64,000 nucleotides of DNA from Spodoptera frugiperda (Eukaryota > Arthropoda > Insecta > Lepidoptera > Noctuidae), in the NCBI RefSeq assembly GCF_023101765.2, contig NC_064234.1, positions 2,418,001-2,482,000 on the forward strand, read 5' to 3'. Positions 27,801 through 42,800 of this stretch are shown here, piece after piece; positions within the stretch are counted from its first letter, which is position 1; each line of letters starts with the position of its first letter. The notes below the pieces were generated by a model that worked only from the letters and a program-made list of their open reading frames with translations, was not told where the DNA came from and made no database searches. Made by a program: the position numbers and the translations under genes.

Positions 27801-30800
27801 TCATCAAAAAAATGTTCTTGTCAGACTCAGAACATCCCCATTCAACATTATTACATTTCCTTACAAACCCACTCCATCGGCATATATAAGTATATATCCA
27901 TTCACTAAACATAGCACAAACGCTTTTACTTCAAAACCTATCAGAATCAGTTCAAGCTATATCTATTTGCATTTCCGCAATTGCATAAGTAATGATCGCA
28001 TCGAATAAACACTACACAGTCACTACTGACTCATTGCAACATGCATCCGCTCATTCTACTTTCTTTAATGCACCTGGAACTGTAATCATCATAATATTTA
28101 GTTTATCTTCTATAACTGGTTATGTTTTGTGGCACACGTTTTCTTCTATTGTGTATTTGTCATTAGGAATTGATTCAAAGCTTGCAGCTGTCGTTTCTAG
28201 TGTTGTTATGACATAGTTTGTTGAAGGATATTACGACTTGTTTGTATGTAGCTGTGTGACTTCACTCATCTGTTTGCTTAAGTGCATGATCTGTATTGAC
28301 TAACTAGTATAGTGGAAGTTCTCGTTAAATTGGAAGTGGTTTGGTATGATTTTAGTTTAGTTAGCAGTTGAGTGGAATTCATATGTATTTTATTTAGCAA
28401 CCTGCATGTTTTGCAACAATATTTCCTGACAAAAATGAAGGTTAGCTAATGCTTAGCTAAAGTCTAAACAATTTTATTAACAAATTCGGTTGTGCCAATT
28501 TGTGCTAAAAATCTTTAGCTCGCAAAAATATAGTCTTGCATAAACGAGATCGTTTTGATTTAATGCAGACGTATCTCACAGCAATTCTCCCATAAAGAAG
28601 CAAACTTTCCACAATCCAAACAATCTTGCATATAGCCCAGCAGAAGATGGCAATACACATAGAAAACTTGACATTTTCTCAATAAATCTTGCACTAGTCT
28701 CAAGTATTGTTGAGTAGTTGACACGGTTCTGTAATATCCACAGAGAAGTACAATAGTGTACGTCTGTCTGTCGTTGTAAATCAAACAACAATGACATGTT
28801 CTTTGGCGCGAAACTAAATAATGCTGTTTGACGTTGACAGTACATGATGAAACGCGAGGAATTTAGGGATTGTGATGTTTATTATGGCTCTCTTAAGGTC
28901 CGCTTTGCTTAATATGTGTATTTTTTTCATTTGATTGTGATGTAATTGTGTCGAAGTTGTCTTTAGAGAAAGTTTTAGTAAATAACGCGGACACTACTTA
29001 AGGCGTGAATGTCAAAGTAACAACAAAATATTTATGGTATACTTAGCTTACTTTAGCTGCAATCTATCTTTGTTTTGTTTGCAGTCTTCTGACATATTCA
29101 TTCTAGAAGTACAAATCAGTTCTTCTATAATAGTTCTATAACTTTGGTACTGAGTATCACCATTTTCTTTGCCACCACTTTAATCTCGTCTAATACACTC
29201 CCATGTAAATCATGATCCAAACCAACCACATTTATCCTCAGTTAATTGTCAACATTTTCTTTTATCTTTCAACCTATCACCCTTATTACAAGAAGTAATA
29301 TACGACATACATATTTGTCATTTTATTTTATGGTAGCTACAAAATGGCTGTGAGGCTGCATAAAGGAACAAAACTAGCGGCTTTTCATTGGCTATTAAAG
29401 TCAGCAAGGACATATTTCTTCGGAATTATGAACATAATATGACAAACCGCAAGATGGCAACTACATTGTGTGCTGTTGCACTTTTATGGCTTAATCAGAA
29501 GCTGTTAAAGATTTTCTCTCTAGTGAGAAATTTACTTTGAATAGATGTCGCGCACGTAGCTTTTAAGGCTGAATGCAGAGTTTTTAAGTATTGCAATTAT
29601 TTGTAGAGCTTAGTCTAGTTTTAGCAGAGAATCTAAGATCTGCGTCCAGTGTTCAAGCTTTAGAAATTGAAGCTGTCTCACACGGAACTCATACCATAGA
29701 AAAGAAAAACGTCAATAAACATCCATCCCAATCAGTGTTATGTAACAACACAATAATCAAAATGTTGCTCCCAACACACTTCGCTTACACAACACCGAAC
29801 GAACTCCTGAACCAACAAATGGAGATCGATTTAAATCATATTGAGCGTACCGACCTATATTCAATATGTAACTACAAAGTTCGATCCTGTCAATACAGAA
29901 TGTTCAAAAGAAATGATTGCCCAAGCCCCAGTAAATAGCACAAACAGTGACCGAGATTTGGTACCAGAATAGCCGAAAATGTGGGTTAAATAGGTTTCTG
30001 AGGACGTGGAAAAGGTCGATATGAATTCGCTGGAAGAGGTGAAGGTAGAAAGCTTCTAGGTTTGTGGTTAAAGTGTGCTTACTGCGTTTGAGTGGTTGGT
30101 GAAATTGTAAACGATTTCATGGAGGAAGATGGTTGTTGAGTGTGATTTCGTGAAAATGTTGCTGTAGACAGAATGCATGTGGTAAAGTCGATTTGGTTTG
30201 ATGTTTTCAAGTGATAGTAAAATAAAAGTTATGCTAAAGTAAAGTTTATTTTGTCGTTATTTGTTGAAAGTTCACAATCGTCAATTTCATCTAATAATGA
30301 TTGCCTTTGATACGTTAGAGAAGACGAGATAGCAGGAAACTTGATAATATAATCGAGATCAAATCTAGATGAGGTTAAGAAAATGAAACGATTAACATAC
30401 TTATCTACTTATAAGTATCATGTCAAAATACTCTTACAGAACAAGGATTCATAATGCTAGGTCAATATAACCAACTGCATTTCTAACTACAATACGAAAC
30501 AAACTGGTTCGGTGTCTCAAATACATGTGCAACGGACAAACAGACATTTCCTCTTTTAATAAGTGCAGACACGGCACATCATCTAACCCCATTCTCTCCG
30601 ATTCCTTCAATAGAATTTGAACCATATCATTGTCTAATAAGGCCGTAATTCAATTGAAAGTGATTTTTATTTTAGTGTACTTTGACATGCTGGTTGTCTA
30701 GCTAAAGTATATTAAAATGGCGACACGTTCACTTGGACAAATAGTTGAGTATATGAATATTCAGAAATCGGTGTGTGACTAAGCGGCCCGTTGGACGAAC

Positions 30801-33800
30801 TCTACAATATTTCTTTGTCCGTCTGAGCAAACAGCTGATTCACTTATGTGAGTCAATGATGCATTCAGTTTGGTCAATAAAAATTCTTAAGTTATTGGGA
30901 TGAACTGAGGATCACTGGTAATGTGTTGTCGTAATCTTGTGTTTAATTTCACTTGTGTTAATGTCATATTTTGTGTGTGTGTTTGATTAAAACCATGATC
31001 ACCAAATTCAGCTAAAATTGTTTGTTTAGTTTCAATACAACATCTCATTTGAGTAAATATTGTGGTTCTATCTTTATTAGAAAAAATCCTAATGACCAAC
31101 GGCCGGTGTAATCAATAAAATAAATTCCATTTATAAAACATATTTGTGGAACACACTTTTTAACGTTCATTTCTATCTAACTAGCGTATAACTTAATCTG
31201 TCAGTGTGTGGTGTGAGCAACTAATGGCGGCAATACTTTATCAAAGGCTTTACGATCTCAAGATTCCTCTCGCATTGGTCACTACTTCGTTAGTGAGTCA
31301 TACTAAAAGATTTTAATCTTCATACACAACACCACGAAGATGATCGCAGGGTAATTAAAATGCGAACGCATCAATAACCTTCTGTCAAATTCGAATGACA
31401 TTAGCTGTCATTTTATAGCGGGAAATAAGCAAGGTTTACTTTTTTTCGTATAAATATTGTGTCGTAAATTTATTTGGCTCGGTTCCTAATATTTATTTGA
31501 ACTATTACAAAAGGGAATCATTTATATAAATTACATTAATTGTCTAGTTACCAATAAAATTGTCAAGAAAACATAAATTCACGCAAACTGCGACCTTACA
31601 CCTTACACCTGGCATTTTAGTATCATCATTAATCATCTTTCTCAGGTCGTATTTACCCTACAAGGCTTCTGGTATTTAAACCTTACAATTTGACATTATC
31701 CACGAATTAAAGAGCGCCATACATTGTGTCGTTACGCAATAGGCTATTAATGTTAGCCGAACTTTACGATGGCTATCAATTGGCTATAAAAAGTGCGTAG
31801 TGGGCTGCATTGACCCAAATGAGACCTATTTTGACGTCAAATGCATACAATGCATGGCGACCATATTTTGGCGGATGCATGACGTTGTACGAAGTATTGT
31901 TCAAGCTTTGTTCGTTAAGTGACGCATCAATTTAACAGGTAAAAAGGAAAAAGCCCAGAAAAATGTACAAAAGATAATAATATTGTTGATATTTTCTTGC
32001 CATAATGCCATTTTCATTTCCAACAAAGGTAAATAGCAACTTGCACTAAGAACACATACGTAGTATTTGTTTTACATCACTAAACATTTTACTAAAGTTT
32101 TAGACATCTGTTGGACAGTATCAAACGGCCCCAAACGGCGACACTATCCACTAAAAGTACCACAATTATTTATGTTACGGCCATGCAGTAAAAATAGTTT
32201 CGTATGAATTAATATCACGCCTCACGGCAGTTTCCGCCAGATGGCGTAGTGTTTTCTATAATGTTAGTTTGTTCTTATTAACACCGGCGGCGCATGCGCA
32301 TACAACTGTTTTCTTTCCATTTTAAAGCTCAATAGGGCTGTCGAATAGAAATAGCACAGAGTTTGTTGAATGTCACAATTGATTGGGGTTGATTTTATAG
32401 TACTTTTGATGTTAGTGGCAAATATTATGGGAGTCCTAGTTTAGTTTTAGGTATACCATTTGAAGCTAAAACTTTTCATTTCATGTGTTAATTGAATCTC
32501 CTCATTGCGGAACAACTGCATTTGTCTGGTTATCAAAATGACCTGGCAAGAGGTGTTGGAATGAACTACACGGGTGTCATTCAGTCTTTTCTCCTCGGTA
32601 AATCTAAATATAAAATTTCTTCGAAGTAACTTTAGAATTCGAAATCATTTGATCGAAAAGTAGTTCAAAAAATGTCCAGTGTAACATTTGTAATAGAATT
32701 TTTGACAGCCCTGTATTACTCCAAAGGATTACACCACTGGCGCGTGTTATTACAGTTAAAATTAACTACCAAACAGTTTCAAGTTCATAACATACAGTAA
32801 CCGAGGATTATTTTCAGATTATTTGTTTTTATATAACAACTAAACGATAGTTGTATTCCTTGAAAAATATCTTTTAAATTATGTTTAAAAGGTTGATGGT
32901 GGACGGCGGACGGTGGTGGTATGATTTATTCGAAATAATGCCGAGGATTGATGATAAAATGTTTTAAATTAATATTACTATAACATATCCTCCTGGTTTA
33001 CCTCAGGTATATAACATATCCTCATGTGTCTTTGAATAGGGCTTCATCAGCCGCATCATCACTTACTATCAGACGAGATAGCGGCCAAACGTCGTCGGCC
33101 CATTTAACAATTTAAGCAACCTAGTTTACAACAACATCATCAACATGTATATGCAAACTCGTACTAAGGGTACGGTTTGAATTAAGGTTCATTTTACTAA
33201 TAACATCTCTCTTTTGTCCCCAGGCCTGTGCCCCTCGCTACGTGTCTTACGTGTCTGCCAAGCTCAACCAGAGAGACCCAGTGGGCACGTGCTTCGTCGC
33301 CAACAGTCCGGACATGACTGACGTTAAGGAGTTCTCACCGTGCCGAACTTGTAAGTACTCACAAAACATCTGAATGAAATATAAGTAAAAAAGAAATGGT
33401 TGGTCTTTAAGATTTGTAATTACAATATTTAAGACGAAAATTTCAAGAAATTCACACAGAAGTTCAGACAGTTTCGGAAAGTTTGGTGTGATTTTACAAA
33501 ATTATTAACGTACGTTTTAGATTTTCTTTGTATAAATTGTTTGTAAAGAACAATTAATTTTTATTTACCACTAAATTAGAGTAGCTGGTTTCCAATAACA
33601 TATCCAATGAAACAACTTAAGTAAAACACGCCTTGAAATGGCAACACACGCGTAAAAGGGCGCCAATGGAGCGGTCATGACGTAGCGTCACAATGGCGGA
33701 CTTGTACGCGCGAAAACCGACTCACTTCCGCCGGTAATGGCGGCAGGCGGCAAGCAAGGGAATTAGCGTGACGAGCTCGACGCGTATACATGATTTACGA

Positions 33801-36800
33801 TCACATTTTTATGTAAAACGATAAATTTAAGGATCACGTTACATTACAAAAATATCATTGTGTCATTTGATAGTTTTTACGAAACGTAAAACTTTTAATA
33901 TTTTTATTTATTTGCGATCACCCACTGAGAGTGGCCCACACATTTCAAGTTATAGGAAAAGTTTATCCTAATTGTTAAAACACACATAATATATTTTATG
34001 TCCTATATTGCTTTATGTTTACTTACATGTACGTATTTTATGTATTTCTTATACTTACCCACGAGTAGAATAAATAAGTTTTAAAATGCTGAACTTTTGG
34101 AAACGACCAGACCCTTAGACATATGCAATTATTATTTTAAGCTCTAGGCGGACGAGCGAAGCCCCATTTTTCTATTCTCTTGTTCGACAAAGATTTAAAT
34201 GTTACTTGTCTAAGAGGGCTGGATTGTTTACCATGTACATATAATATTGTAATTTATTTATTATACCTGAAGATATTAATATTTCTATGAAATAACTATG
34301 TATGCTTTCTTTAGGGCACGTCTCGTTGGACGAGGGTGAGTCTCTCTGAGTAAGATACGATGTGTTGCACTTGTCGTCCAGTAGATACTCATACACTTCA
34401 TAAAGATTGTGTTAAAACCACATCATGGACACTGTTATAATATTAATTTATTCATCTCATCCATCCCTTGTAGACCGTGGCAATGACTGATTCACGAAGA
34501 AATTATTTTTGTGTAAAATACTGACTTGCAGTTTACATTTTAAGATTTAAAATGGGGTAACCTCTTGTCTGCCGGTATATAAGACACAATAGAAAATACA
34601 TTGTGTCTCGCGTAGATCTGCGTTCTGGCACACCACGGGTTAACGGGGCTACTTTGTTGGTTGAGCAGCATACAATATTATTATCGTTTGACAACAAAGC
34701 AAAGTATTAATTATTAGGATATTTGAGTTTCCAAATTTTTTAGGAATCTGCAACTATACGGAAGTTTGTCAGTAACCTCACTTCCTATTTCTGAGCGGTA
34801 ACAAACATACATATTTTCCAGTAAGTGGCTGAAATTGCTGTTTTATTGGTTTATAATATGCACTACCGTCTTCGGGGAATAACGTGACATAATGTTACCA
34901 CAAATAAAAACAAAAATAAATAAAAAAATGTAGACTGTCAGTCTAGCTTGAAATCTATTTAAAATACTACAAAATAAACAATATTTCCGCGAGTTGTATA
35001 ATAATAATAATAAAAAAATTTAGAACTGCGAGTGTTGTCCTGCACTTTGTATGTATACACCTAAATTGTATATTAATGCCTCATAATATATGTGTATTAT
35101 TCATTGCGGGGCCATATTGATTGGTAATGGATATGTTTTTTTGATTTGCAGCAAGTCACGGACAGCGCAAGACTGGCATGTGCCAAGCCGGTTTCTCGGG
35201 AGCCATATCAAAGGTAAGGCTTTAAATAAAATGTTTTAAAATACAGTACATATCAGTAAACGATTTTAATACCTTCTTATATGATAACTTTTTTATAAAA
35301 TAACTATTCATAATGAACTTAATCCTCCAAGATAAACTTCGCAAACGTTACCAGCAATAGGTATCATAATTATTATTTATTGGTGTAATAATTTAAATAA
35401 ACTAATCGTTAAGTAATTAATTTTACATCGTAAGAAACAAAACTTAGCATTTCGACAATAAAATGAAACCAAATTATAGGTTAAAGTAAATACCTAACCC
35501 AATTAAAGGTTTCACTCAATAAATATTGCCAGTTACCATTTGTCTCTGTGTTGCAACATACAAAAATATGATGACAGTTTATTATCTTTTTTGTTACACC
35601 AATTACGTTCCATTTTCAATTATTTCGGGTGAAATTCGCTTGAATCTTTGTCTGTACTTGTACCTGCGATTTCTGTCGGCATTGGAGTGAGGTTATTAAT
35701 TTAATTTTTAAAGTGGCCATATTAAAATCCAGTTATGGAGGTTGTATGTCATTTCGTGACAAATTAGTTACGGTGTCGTCTGTGGACACTTATTTACCGC
35801 TGAGACAAAAGGTGTATCACTTATCGTAAGCATGATTGACTGAGATTTGGACAGCCAAATTGCTAACTTTTATTTTGAGCGATTACTGCCCATCGTATTA
35901 TTTTGTAATTATTACCTCACCTTGGGGTTTGGAAATGTGCCAGGTGCAAAAGGCAAAAGTCGCGCTCTAGCAAATTAATGTGTATTAATTACGCAATTTG
36001 CGAAAATGTTTAAGTTATCTGAAGAAGCGTGAGCTTGGATGGAATACAAGAAAAATAAGATTTGAAAGGACACAACATGGTCGCAGTACCCTGTCGGAAT
36101 ACTAATTCACTTCCATTGAGCCGGTGCTCGTGTTGTCTGTGTCCATTTTAAATCAACCAAAAAGCGACCAATTCTTACTACTTTCATGTAAAACATCGTG
36201 ATTTTACGATCGTGGGAATAGAATTATTTTTGCCCGTAGTGGAATTATCATCGTGATCGCGGCGGCCGGCGCGCACACGTGACGCGCATGCGCGCCCGCA
36301 ACCGCGCAGACTCCTTATGAATTATTTAACTTTTATTGTTGCCACTGCAAAAAATAAAACAAGAAAATGTTAAGATTTCTATTTCGAGAATAGTGAGCGA
36401 ATTTTATTGCAGTTTTATTATGTCTCTGTATTTGGGATACAATTGAGATTTACCGCTAAATTCTGACAGGACAATCCCTTGGCCCTAGTATGGTAGCGGC
36501 TACCAAGCAGGACTTTATTTGTTATCCTGGTGTAGTGTCTGCTTATAAAACTGAAGGAGTATTGTATATGCTCCTTACATACCCTGTTGCAAGAGCAACG
36601 AAACAGTTTTGGAACAGTGGTCCACCATCTGCCAAACATAGCCTCCCCACATGTAACTACTTACCTGTGCAACTACATAACTTAAAGCTTACCACACTTC
36701 TCCGAAAGTTAAAAAATTCAAATCGTCAATGACTTTGCCCCATATCCCACATAGCCACGTTAACAGCATTTTTCTTCACTCTATAAATCAACAAAGATAA

Positions 36801-39800
36801 AACTCTCCTAATTCTCTAAATTCTGATTAAAAAACCTAACACGTACAATTTTACTGGTATAACAATATTATATCGATGAGCAGTAATCTTCAACAGTAAT
36901 CGCTGAAGCTAGAGTTAAAATCGATTAAAATTCTGGTCAGAGACGTAGCACAATTAATTTCCATTATCTAAAGAAATAACAATAAAGATGACACCGCACA
37001 GCTACCTCGCCTTTGCCTTAAGTTAAAAAAAAAAGTTATTAATGTCAGTGAGCCAATAGTGGAACCTTTTTTCTGTGTGAAAGATGAATAAAAAGGTTTG
37101 TGTATGGAGGTCACGTGCCAATGAGCGTATTTTTTTGGGTCATAAAAAATTAAGGTGTTAGGGTGGCACAATTTATGAGTGTTTCTGTTATAAACAATTT
37201 TTTTCAATAAATGTTGAATATTTTTTCCAATATTTGCCAAATCAAATGTAGCTACACTTCTACTAAAAGACCCTAGTCAAGATTCTAGACCATTTCATTA
37301 ACGACGTTCTAGATAGCCATACTACTGATCTTTTATCATCATTCATCAGCATCCTAAGTCAGTCAGATCGCATCTTATTCCTGGAAGGCAATCTGATACA
37401 CAGCGCTACGATGTTAGCAATCTTCGCGTGAACTAAAAACGTGATGATTTTGCTAAACAGTAAGATAACAATGGTAAGAATTAGTTGGACAAACCCAGTA
37501 TACTTAATATGAGAGTTAGAATTAGTGAAGACTAGGGTTATGGAAGAATGTTTCGATTTCTTTTTTTTTTATGAAACGAGCAGCTTCTTTTTCTTCTTTA
37601 TCAATAAGTATTCCTTTTGGTTTTATCTAAAAAGATTCGGTAACAGAAAACGAGTCTTTCTTATTTGTTTGTGAAAATGTAGGAAAATTGCGATGCACCT
37701 ACTTTTGACGATGAAGTATCAATAAAAATATGGCTACATGTGGCACAGAAAATAGAAAATGTATGTAGATTATAACACTAAAATGAGCAATCACTCTTAG
37801 AAGCTAAAATTGTCATATAATAAACAGCGAATCGATTCCAACTAACACATCAAGTCAGATCGAACAAACTAAAAAAAAAACAAATAAAAATCCAAAATTG
37901 TCTAGCAACCCTATACACAGCCTTGCAGCATCAATTTTATTGAAGTGTCCATCTATAGTCCAATAAATTTGTCCCCGCCGAGGTGCGAACGAATACGATT
38001 CATTACTATTCATCGGAACACCATGTTGAATCCTAATGGGCTCCATATGTTTGCGACCCTTGATGCACTTGATGTATGCTTAGTGCTATTTAACTTTTGA
38101 AGGTGGATTTGCAAATCGTTGTAGGTGAATGTTTGGTACGTAATGTTGATGGTAATTTGCGGTATGTACTGTTTACATATAAAATTATACATATTATACA
38201 TACTCGTAATAAACTTAGATAACAATGTATCAATTGGATGGGTTGGAGTGAGACTACCGCACGTATAGGAATAATTACATAAATGTAAAATTGAAAAACA
38301 TTATTTTTTAAAAATATTAGCGTTCTGCACTTCTCCTACACATAAACTATAAGTGTACCAAATTTTATGCTCCTACGTCCGCACAATTTTCGTAAAAAGG
38401 GGTCCAAAGTTTTTGCATTACGTATTAATATATATGTCGGAGATAGGAGATCTCTCACTTTCGATATGTCGGTGAAAGGAGAATCTCACTACTCATGTCA
38501 GGAATACTTGTGGGCGTAATGACGAAGGTAGCAGTAAAATAATAAAGTCTTCGATAGGGAACTATTGTTTAATTCTGTACAATGGTTACAAAGTACATGA
38601 AAGGTAATTAACTGTTACAATATTATACTAACAGGTTACAGACTAAGTATACAATTGAAACACACGACGGTTCAATACTCGACCGCACTGGTCGGCTGCC
38701 GAACCAAAACTGATCGACACGCCGCTCAGCCGATGAATCCTTGACTCCGTCGAGCGCCGAGGGGGGGCGCTAGTGTTTCAATTCTACCCTCGATCCCGAC
38801 ATATATTTTAAATTTAAAATTACATTATTTTTTAAAAATATTAGCGTTCTGCTCTTCGCCAACACATAAACTATAAGTGTAGGTACCAAATTTTATGCTC
38901 CTACGTCCGCGCAATTTTCGTAAAAAGGGGTCCAAAGTTTTTGCATTACGTATTAATATATAGATTTTCCAAGCTGTAGCTCTATCAGTATTTCTCAACA
39001 CTAGTACGTCAAACATTCCTGTAGTTTACAAACTTGGATTCGGAACGCATCCGTAAGCGGTGGCCATTTGCAGACAATGGCGGCGGGAAAATGGCGGGAA
39101 ATCGATGCGTCCTGTACTTTTGTGGAATTAAAGACCTATTTTTGAAAAGAATAACTGCTGCCCCATCTAGTAAACTTCAGAAATATATCTTGAAAAAACA
39201 ACATATAAAGTTAAGAACTAAGAATAACATGTATATAATATACAATTACAGGTTATTATATAAATTCAAAAATCGAAAAAACTTATAAACTTCAAACGAA
39301 TAGAACATGTTTGTCAAAAAATTAGAATATTTTTGTTTACGTTTTAAATGGGGTTTCGGATAAACCGTGACAACTGACAACAAACAAACTTACATTAGTG
39401 TAATGATGCAGAACACCGCGCGTGACGGGCTTGTCTATATTTTGTTTTCTTTCTCCTATAATGTAGAATCAACATTAAGTCATATACGATTTTTGAACGC
39501 ACAAACTCGATTGCAGGAATCGATTTTCCGAAATTATAGTAAATTCTTTCACAACCCATTTTTATTATTATATTTACATCTTTAATGCATTTATTACAAT
39601 ATATTGTGGCTAGTAGAAATTGCATAACTAAAAACGACAAGCTGAAACCAACTATAAATAACAAAAGATAGAGATGACATTTGTTCAACTTAACTTTCAT
39701 GTACACGATTGCAGGTTGTAAATGCAATATTCATTGGAGTTTAAACGCCTCTATTTATGCACAGTTTAATTGAATATTCAATTGCTTACTGAATACTACC

Positions 39801-42800
39801 TTCTTTATTGTTCTCTTTATACTTCTACGGTTTTAGTTACTAAGAGGCAAAGCTTAGTCATTCATTATATTTAAGTTCTTGGTTAAAATGTAGGTGTGGA
39901 GTTATTGCTGCGGACGTCTTGTTATTTTTAATATTTTTTTGTGGAACGCGGCGGTTAGTGGGCATACGTATTATCTGATGGCAAGCTGATTTTGTCTTGT
40001 GAAGAATGATTTTGTCTTAATTGTAGTTACCTATCTCATTTTATTCCTTACCTTTTTTTTTCTTCTTCTCTGTAAAAACTTAAGTAAAGTCTACAAAACC
40101 AGTGAGTGCCGCATCGTTTTGACATTCTGCCCTCCGCCGCAGCGATACTCGCGCATGCGCTGTATATGGCGCGCACGCGCATATTTATTCATTGGCCTGC
40201 GTACGCTGATTCAATGCTAAAACGGCTAGGCTTTTATGTTGTTTTTAGGGTTGGTAGCGCCATTTTTGGTTTATGAATTACTATTTTATTTTTATACCAA
40301 TGACAGATTTGTGTACTTTTACGTAAACTTATGTTTTATTTATGTGTTGTTTACATACATTTATATTCGCGTCTGTTATGTTCGGGCCGGTTGTCTCAGT
40401 GCTCTAAAGTACTATGTAAATTCAGCTGTGATTCGTTGGACCAGGAATTCCTTTATGTTAAAGTGTTTTTAATATGATCTATTTCTTTATTATATAGTCA
40501 CGCCTTTTAGCCTCGAAGGGGTAGGCAGAGGTGTACATTATGGCACGTAATGCCACTTTACAATGTACACCCACTTTTCACAATTTATGTTGTAAGTCCC
40601 ATGTAATAAGAGGTGAGCCTATTGCCATATACCGGGCATATTTTCAGACATCGTACTACTACTGAGAAAATTTCGAAAAACCGAAAAAGAAACTCAGCAA
40701 TACTTCGCCTGACCTGGGAATCGACCCGATACCTCTTGCCCGGCAGTCATACTTGCAACCACTCTGCCAACGGGGCAATCCGTATGATCTATAAGTGTCC
40801 CTGTTAAACTATGATTTGTTGTTTTATCAACAAAGCTGAGAAACCTTTTCCCTCTACACCAGTGTCGTTTTCTTTTCAATATGTCCTTGTAAATAAATAC
40901 CTACTTAATATTGAGTGAGTATTCAAGGAAAGGGTTCTCGGCGCACTTATAGGCAACAATCAATGCCTGTTCAGTCTGATTAAATTAATATCTTAAATTA
41001 ATAACACCCCATAATGGGCATCCCTAAAACAGAAAACTAAACACCTGTTCAGTTGTTGTTGTTCAGTTGTTGCTGTTTCAACGAAACGACAAATGTTGTG
41101 TCATAAAAAATGTTATCTAAGCGACAATTTGCGAAACAAAAGCTAAAGTTATCAGATGCTAACTTGAAATGTGCATGTTTACACGTTTTTTTGTGAAGTT
41201 CTCGTCAAGTGCTTAGCTTGTAAGTTGTGTGTAAGTTGAGTCGGGCGGCTTATCTCACACATTCACACGAACCGATCTGTGGCGTCTGCTTTTTGTCTAC
41301 ATTTTGTTTTGGGATGAGTTATCAAAGGTAGCGGGGCTCAAAATCGTTCACAATTAAATACCTCAATAGTGATAAAGTACCTATTAAATATTTTGTCATG
41401 ATTTTTTGGTTTCAAGGTTAATTTGAGAAACATACAAAGTTTTCTCTTTATTCAATTCAAGCTTAACATTTGTTTTATCAAAACTATTTTCAATATCAAC
41501 GAAACGTTACGTGTTAGTCCCATTTCACATTAAAAAGATTGGACGGTTGAAACCATTACTCGCGTCCTCTTACAAATTAAATACAAACCTATCGGTCACA
41601 ATACAAGTTAAACATAGACTGAATGACATCACACACTTATAAACCGATGCATTTTATCTACTCTGGTTGCAATTAGGCCAGGCCACTCCAGGCCACGCCA
41701 GGGTAGGATTGGTATACATTACTATAAGTGGGAACATAAACAGTGTAATCGTAAAACACTTCGATGCTCCTTCCAAAATTACAGTGTGTAACATGGTGTC
41801 GGATAAATTTTATTGTATATAAACGACGTTAAAATTAATGTTTGTAGATGTTTAAGGGAGTGTGACTCTACAGGGTAGAATTTTCTCACTTTTAAAACTA
41901 TAAAAACGTAAGGTCCAATATACCTAATTATTTAGAAACAATGATTGGTACATGATGAACATTTTATACGACTTCCAATCTTTAAACATAACATTTATTT
42001 TTGTAAATTCCAGGACGGGCAACGACTATTCATGGGTGCACCAGGCAGTTTCTTCTGGCAAGGTAATGTTACATAACAATCTCATCTACTAACTAATAAT
42101 TTAGATTGCATACAATTTTTATAGATCGATTAGATGCAGTGGCTGCCTAGCTACGCATGGGTGCTCTGTAGTACCAAGCCCAAGGATGAAGATCATGAGA
42201 ATGTATGCACTACTATAGCAAAATAGATAGTAGTTGCTAAATCATATAACGTAGATGCAACAGATATCCGACATCTTAATGATATTAACAATGCATTTAA
42301 ACATAAAACTGTTAAAATTGATGACCAAGATACTATAGATTCAAATAATAAATAAACAAAGACAGTATTTTATAAAAACGTAACAGACAAAGATTACACA
42401 AAATCGATACAAAAATATTGATTCAAAAATACATAAAAACAATAACAGGACGATCGATTAACATAACGTAGGGGATCTCCAAACAGTTTGGCATTTGGAG
42501 AGGCATTCGAAATGATAACTGACACTAAAATTATCCACAGGGCGAACGTTATCAATAGAACCGAAAGAAAAGTTCATCTTCTATATGCCGAAAATACCGG
42601 AAGAAGGTAAACATATCCAGACGTACCGCAAGATTGACATTTTAACTCTTAACAGCAATAACATAGAGAGGCCTCAATTCGCCTAATCCAAAGTCAACGC
42701 CTTGAACATAGACAGTTGTTTTAAATTCCATTTTTGTTGTTCGAGTACAGTCTATAGCTTTTAACGCAATAACATTAATCCGATATTACAAAAATAGGTC

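Larger units (their letters stand above)
12865..33223. other. if: First visible integrin intron (20.4 kb)
   Basis: Starts GTGAGT and ends CCCCAG. It holds repeats of families A-H, a GGTAAAGTTGCCA motif cluster (15053-16311), a Harbinger-like MITE (24813-24977) and GC-rich spots, with long AT-rich stretches between. No second gene can be supported inside it; the open frames found there lack motifs or conserved structure. Confidence 0.7.
35214..42013. other. if: Integrin intron (6.8 kb)
   Basis: GTAAGG to TTCCAG. It holds a tandem duplication split by a probable solo LTR (38303-38961), a full family A element (40498-40778) and two GCGCATGCGC palindromes (36284-36293, 40151-40160). Short open frames at 36490-36732 and 39395-39727 have no recognisable domain. 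Confidence 0.65.

Noticed and set aside
29591..29938. 115-codon plus-strand open frame
   Set aside because: No recognisable motif, no splice context or codon-bias signal, and it lies in the large integrin intron.
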